From NCBI RefSeq assembly GCF_963665445.1, contig NZ_OY762276.1:1210001-1274000 (forward strand): a DNA stretch of 64,000 nt, given 5' to 3'. This document shows positions 60,159 to 64,000 of the stretch, one piece after another. Source of the DNA: an uncultured Desulfobulbus sp. (GTDB lineage: Bacteria; Desulfobacterota; Desulfobulbia; Desulfobulbales; Desulfobulbaceae). The notes under the pieces were generated by a model, which saw only the letters and a list, made by a program, of their open reading frames with translations, was not told the origin of the DNA and did no database searches. A program made the translations under genes and the position numbers. Position 1 is the stretch's first letter. Each line of letters opens with the position of its first letter.

Positions 60159-62267
60159 ATGGACCCCAAAGGAGTGAAGAAGTTTGACCGGCTTGTATTG
60201 GCCCTGCTGTTGTGCGCGGCTCAGCCGGTTTTGGCCCAGGAGGTAATCGGAGGTGATACGGACCAGGCAAAGAGCGTTGCAGCAAAGAAGCAACAAGGCA
60301 AGGTTACGCAATCGGTTTTGCAACAGGCGGCCGAGGATATGGTGGTGACCGCGACCAGAAGTGAGGAGGATATCCTCTCCCTGCCCACCAAGATCGAGGT
60401 GATCGACAGCCACGATATCGAGATGACCGCGGCCAACACCATCACCGAGCAGTTGAAGAAATCCAGTTCGCTCAGTGTCATCGAGTATCCCGGTGCCCTG
60501 GCCGGTATCGGAATTCGCGGTTTTCGCCCCGAGTTCTCCGGCATCACCAAGCACAGCCTGATGCTCGTGGATGGCCGCCCCATCGGTGCCACCAACCTGG
60601 CAACCGTGCTCACCGACAATGTGGAGCGGATCGAGGTGCTCAAGGGACCCGCCTCCTCCCTCTACGGTGCCGAGGCCATGGGCGGCGTGGTCAACGTGAT
60701 CAGGAAAAAAACCACCGAGGGCATGAGCGGATCGGCGCAAGTCGGCTACGGCAGCTACGCCACCAACTTTCAGAAACTTGCCGCCGGCGGGGCGATCATT
60801 GCCGACAGGCTGGATTTCGATGTCTCTGCCGGTCGCTACGAGCAGGCCGACAACCTGAAAACCGGCGATAACGGCGACGAGCGTGCCAACACCGCCTACC
60901 ACACCCGTAACGGTGCCTTTCGTCTTGGCGGCAACTTTGCCGGCGACTGGCGGGCCGATTTTTCGGTCAATGCCTACCAGGGCCGGGATATCGAAACCCC
61001 GGGTGATGTGGCCTACGGTGATGTGCGCAGCGGCAGCAAGGATATCGACAACAGCGGCGTCGACCTGAAGGTCGGTGGCGGTTTGGGGGCCAACAACGAG
61101 GTGGCGGCAATGCTCTACCACACCGAGGAGGAGGCGGAGAACTATTCCAACTACTCCGGGAGTTCCATTGTCCCCACCTACCGCAGCTACGACTCCGACA
61201 CGACCTGGGACGGAGTGCAGCTGCAGGACATCTACACCTGGGGCAACCACAAGTTCATTCTCGGCTTCGACTACCAGTACATCGAGAAAATTTCCCGCAG
61301 CTATACCACCAGCGGCACGAGAAAGTCGCCCTCCTCCCCGGACGAGGGGCGGACCAACTATGCCGGCTACCTGGAATCGGTGTGGAAGTTCCTCGACAAC
61401 CGTCTGACCTTCACCGGTGGCGGTCGTTACGACACCTTTGAGGTCGAAACCCTCTCCACCCCCTACATGACCGGGTTCACCCCCAATTCCGAGGATTTCT
61501 CAACCTTCAGCCCCCGGGTCGGCGCCAACTACCATTTCGACAGCGGCATCCGCCTGCACACCACCGTGGGCAAGGCCTTTGTCCCGCCCAGCGCCTTTCA
61601 GTTGGCCGGCTATTCCGAGACCGTGGTCGGCGGCGTGACCATGATCACCCAGGGCAACAGCGACCTCGATCCGGAAACCTCCACCACCTGGGATGCTGGC
61701 GTCGGCTACGAGTTGCCTTCCTGGGGACTGTCTCTGGATCTGACCTATTTCGACACCACGGTGGACGACCGGATCACCACCACCCAAAGCGGCAACCTCA
61801 AGACCTACATCAACGCCCTGGGGGCGGACATTCGCGGTCTGGAGTCCACCCTCAGCTTTGATCTCGGTGTGCCCCTGCAGTGGAGCCGCAGTCTCAAACT
61901 CTACGTCAATACCACCCATATCTTCCAGGCCGAGGAGGAACTGACCGGCGGCGCCATGCAGGATATTCACAACGTGGCCGACTACACCTACAACTACGGC
62001 ATCGACTACAGCGACGGCACCTTTGACGGTCGTCTCCATTTCCGTACCGTGGGACCGATGCGCGATACCGACTGGGTCACGGCCGGATATCCGGAGATCG
62101 AATATCCCACATTCACCGTGGTCGATCTGGTGGTGGGCTACAACTTTCTTCAGCACCACCGGGTCGCCCTGACCGTGGATAACCTCTTTGACAAGGACTA
62201 CTACGAGAAAAAGGGCTATCCCAAGCCGGGCCAATCATTTTTCGTCAGTTATACCTATACATTCTAA
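60159..62267 (+). CDS. btuB: TonB-dependent cobalamin receptor (BtuB-like)
   Basis: 702 aa. Signal peptide about residues 1-27 (ending VLAQ), a TonB box EDMVVTATRSEED near residue 62, a plug with KIEVIDSHDIEMTAANTITEQLKKSSSLSVIEYPG, KHSLMLVDGRPIG and NVERIEVLKGPASSLYGAEAMGGVVNVIRKK, then the barrel, ending in YTYTF. The final aromatic residue is standard for barrel insertion. Start at 60159 is preceded by AGGAGAAAAAGG; the longer frame overlaps the riboswitch. Riboswitch control and position next to cobO favour corrinoid import. Confidence 0.88.
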   Translation: MDPKGVKKFDRLVLALLLCAAQPVLAQEVIGGDTDQAKSVAAKKQQGKVTQSVLQQAAEDMVVTATRSEEDILSLPTKIEVIDSHDIEMTAANTITEQLKKSSSLSVIEYPGALAGIGIRGFRPEFSGITKHSLMLVDGRPIGATNLATVLTDNVERIEVLKGPASSLYGAEAMGGVVNVIRKKTTEGMSGSAQVGYGSYATNFQKLAAGGAIIADRLDFDVSAGRYEQADNLKTGDNGDERANTAYHTRNGAFRLGGNFAGDWRADFSVNAYQGRDIETPGDVAYGDVRSGSKDIDNSGVDLKVGGGLGANNEVAAMLYHTEEEAENYSNYSGSSIVPTYRSYDSDTTWDGVQLQDIYTWGNHKFILGFDYQYIEKISRSYTTSGTRKSPSSPDEGRTNYAGYLESVWKFLDNRLTFTGGGRYDTFEVETLSTPYMTGFTPNSEDFSTFSPRVGANYHFDSGIRLHTTVGKAFVPPSAFQLAGYSETVVGGVTMITQGNSDLDPETSTTWDAGVGYELPSWGLSLDLTYFDTTVDDRITTTQSGNLKTYINALGADIRGLESTLSFDLGVPLQWSRSLKLYVNTTHIFQAEEELTGGAMQDIHNVADYTYNYGIDYSDGTFDGRLHFRTVGPMRDTDWVTAGYPEIEYPTFTVVDLVVGYNFLQHHRVALTVDNLFDKDYYEKKGYPKPGQSFFVSYTYTF

Positions 62268-62289
62268 ACCTGAGCGACAAGGAGCGACC

Positions 62290-62811
62290 ATGGCAAAGGG
62301 GTTGTTGATCGTCCTCACCGGTGACGGCAAGGGAAAGACCACCTCGGCCCTGGGGATGGCCCTAAGGGCCGCCGGGCATGGGCTGCGGGTCTGTTTCATC
62401 CAGTTTATCAAGGGGAGCTGGCACTATGGCGAGATGGATGCGGCCAAACGGTTTGAGGATCTGATCGATTTTCACGTCATGGGCCGGGGCTTTACCTGGA
62501 AATCGGAGGATATGGAAGAGGATGCCCGCCTGGCGCGGGAGGCCTGGTCGCATGCCTGCGGGGCCATTGAATCCGGGCGCTATCATCTGGTGGTGCTGGA
62601 TGAGTTCACCTATCTGCTCCATTACCGGATGCTTGCCATCGAGCCCTGCCTCAGCTTTTTTGCCGCCCATTGTCCCAAACAGCATGTGATCATCACCGGC
62701 CGTTACGCACCTCAGGCCCTGGTAGCGGCCGCTGATCTGGTCACGGAAATGCGGGTGGTCAAGCATCCCTACAAAAGCGGGATCATGGCCCAGAAGGGGA
62801 TCGAATTCTGA
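62290..62811 (+). CDS. cobO: Cob(I)alamin adenosyltransferase, CobO/CobA type, second copy
   Basis: 173 aa with GDGKGKTTSALGMALRAAGHG (Walker A), FIQFIKGSWHYGE, VVLDEFTYLL and the ending IITGRYAPQALVAAADLVTEMRVVKHPYKSG, so it belongs to the same family as the protein at 10124. The two sequences are clearly homologous but not recent duplicates. AAGGAG precedes the ATG at 62290; an upstream open frame is without a site. It is cotranscribed with btuB upstream and the radical SAM gene downstream (stop and start share one base). Confidence 0.9.
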   Translation: MAKGLLIVLTGDGKGKTTSALGMALRAAGHGLRVCFIQFIKGSWHYGEMDAAKRFEDLIDFHVMGRGFTWKSEDMEEDARLAREAWSHACGAIESGRYHLVVLDEFTYLLHYRMLAIEPCLSFFAAHCPKQHVIITGRYAPQALVAAADLVTEMRVVKHPYKSGIMAQKGIEF

Positions 62812-63938
62812 TGGAAACCACGCCCTCGACTGCAGATCAAGGTTGCCAGATCAACTATTTGATTCTCGCGCTTACCACTCGCTGCAATCTGCGCTGCCGC
62901 TACTGCTACCACGGCAGTCTGGAAAATCGATTGGATATGGATCCGGCTACCCTGAGCCAGGTACTGGACCTGGCTGCAAGGGGCTCCGGGCCGCTGCATA
63001 TTCAGCTGAGCGGCGGCGAGCCCTGCCTGGTGCCTGAGCTGATAGAGAGGGCCTGCCGCGAGGCCCGTCAGATATCCCGCCCCATGAGCATGGGCATTCA
63101 GGTGAACGGCACCTGCCTCAACAGGCAGGTCATCGGCCTGATTCGGGAATACCGTCTGCAGGTGGGAGTGAGTCTCGACGGCACGCCCAAGGTGCAGGAG
63201 GCCCTTCGCGGTCGGGCCTCCGAGACCCTGCGCGGCCTGATGCTCCTGGAGCGGGAGGAGATTCCCTTTCGGGTCACCACGGTGATCAGCCAGGAAAACG
63301 TCGGCCAGTTGGACCGGCTGGCCCTGCTCCTGGGCGGGTTTCGTCAGGCTCGGGGGATCGGTCTTGATCTGCTGGTCTGCAAGGGAAATTGTGCAGAGCG
63401 CAACGATGCACCGGCCCCTGCGGAGGCAGATGCCCTGGTCCGTGGGCTTCAAGGGCTGACCAGGACACTGGATGAGATCAATTGCAGGAGAAGCATTCCC
63501 CTGCGATTGCGGGAATGGGATCTGGTGCGGCACATGCTGGCACGCCGTGAACCACAGCAGAATCGGGTCTTCTGTCAGGCCGCCCAGGGCGCGAGCCTGG
63601 CCGTTCATCCCGATGGCCGCTTGTTTCCCTGTGGGCAAAGCCTTGGCGATGAACGATTTGCCGCAAACCTTGCAGAGGTGGGCAATCGTCCCTGCTTGCC
63701 GCCGACTTCGCTCCGCTCACTGCACAAAGACTGTTCGGGCTGCCCGCTTGAGCACTGTTGTCCGGGCGACTGCCCCAGCCGCCTGTTCTATAATCCTCCG
63801 GCGGTTCGGAAGTTGGCCTGTACCCTCTACCAGACCCTGGCGGCGGCCTGCGGCAACGAGCAAACCGAGACCGCCGTTTCTTCCAATTTTTCCAATGACG
63901 GATTGATCCATGAACGGAGGCATCCATGTCGTCTTTAA
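62811..63938 (+). CDS. Radical SAM/SPASM enzyme
   Basis: 375 aa. The radical SAM cluster motif LTTRCNLRCRYCYHGSLEN (Cx3Cx2C) is near residue 25, with QLSGGEP as the SAM-binding GGE motif. The C-terminal SPASM-like cysteine cluster is CSGCPLEHCCPGDCPSR near residue 308, with CGQSLGDE before it and a late Cys beyond. This plan is typical of maturases that modify ribosomally made peptides or proteins (anaerobic sulfatase-maturase type). The GTG or ATG choice is fixed by the 1-bp overlap with cobO. Coupling to cobO and a nitrilase is unusual and gives no substrate. Confidence 0.85.
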   Translation: METTPSTADQGCQINYLILALTTRCNLRCRYCYHGSLENRLDMDPATLSQVLDLAARGSGPLHIQLSGGEPCLVPELIERACREARQISRPMSMGIQVNGTCLNRQVIGLIREYRLQVGVSLDGTPKVQEALRGRASETLRGLMLLEREEIPFRVTTVISQENVGQLDRLALLLGGFRQARGIGLDLLVCKGNCAERNDAPAPAEADALVRGLQGLTRTLDEINCRRSIPLRLREWDLVRHMLARREPQQNRVFCQAAQGASLAVHPDGRLFPCGQSLGDERFAANLAEVGNRPCLPPTSLRSLHKDCSGCPLEHCCPGDCPSRLFYNPPAVRKLACTLYQTLAAACGNEQTETAVSSNFSNDGLIHERRHPCRL

Positions 63939-64000
63939 AGCTTGGATTGTTGCATCTGGCCATCCAGCACAAGAAACCTGAACACAACCGCCAACAGCTT
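63926..64000 (+). CDS. Start of a nitrilase-superfamily (C-N hydrolase) gene, cut by window end
   Basis: Twenty-five codons only: MSSLKLGLLHLAIQHKKPEH and further. The beta-strand LKLGLLHLAIQH followed by a K-x-E-x-N-x-x region matches the first strand and helix of nitrilase-superfamily proteins. GGAGG lies 5 bases before the ATG. It overlaps the radical SAM gene by 13 bp, so it is translationally coupled. With so little sequence the assignment is provisional. Confidence 0.5.
   Translation, partial: MSSLKLGLLHLAIQHKKPEHNRQQL

Overview
The window is about 64 kb of a GC-rich chromosome from what looks like an anaerobic, Gram-negative bacterium of the Desulfobacterota (Desulfobulbales-like). 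This placement is an inference. It rests on an AmrS radical SAM enzyme, an apparent selenocysteine gene, heavy investment in corrinoid metabolism, TonB receptors, ferredoxin-type proteins and aerobe-type PoxB together. No rRNA, tRNA or CRISPR array was seen.

Layout. 1-1823: end of amrS, convergent with an O-methyltransferase. 2330-8235: a sucrose operon (sucrose-phosphate synthase, sucrose-phosphatase, fructokinase, amylosucrase) that can make sucrose and turn it over. 8317-8526 (minus): an unannotated small gene with two in-frame TGA codons, read here as a UXX-stop selenoprotein. 8661-9660: a palindromic operator, a Cys/His-rich small protein and a MarR regulator. 9657-14652: cobO with a flavodoxin-like gene, an Excalibur protein, a ferredoxin-like protein, a GNAT, an MBL hydrolase and a Nudix hydrolase. 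14781-16438: a repeat-rich lipoprotein and an orphan flagellar rod-type gene. 16908-22300: GH1, SbmA/YddA-like ABC protein, GH5 and EamA transporter. 22434-27702: methyltransferase, DUF190-CBS with CrcB, PoxB and a Cache-like protein. 28185-31699: cobalamin riboswitch, TonB receptor and lactonase-like hydrolase. 31843-42025: a mobile-DNA zone carrying an IS200/IS605-type element, a transposase-less relative and an IS1634-type element nested in the first; it also holds an ABC-F protein, a second SbmA/YddA-like paralog and a GNAT-nitrilase fusion.

42189-64000 is a corrinoid/cobalt locus. A cobalamin riboswitch with a terminator precedes CcsA-like and ResB-like membrane proteins, a BtuF/FecB-type ABC importer, cobN, a TonB receptor, chlD- and chlI-type AAA+ chelatase subunits, an ABC-2 exporter pair and cbiZ. 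A second riboswitch then precedes another TonB receptor, a second cobO, a radical SAM/SPASM enzyme and the start of a nitrilase. The genes fit corrinoid uptake through the outer and inner membranes, cobalt insertion, adenosylation and salvage of cobinamides. The CcsA/ResB-like pair under B12 control is the least explained part.

Other notable structure: (1) a 101-102 bp element present three times, each copy flanked by a 6-8 bp target duplication, one inserted in frame in a gene and one duplicating the start codon of a gene; (2) a single-base frame change in a G5 run near the end of cobN; (3) two paralogous ABC proteins whose Walker A and Walker B motifs are both degenerate.
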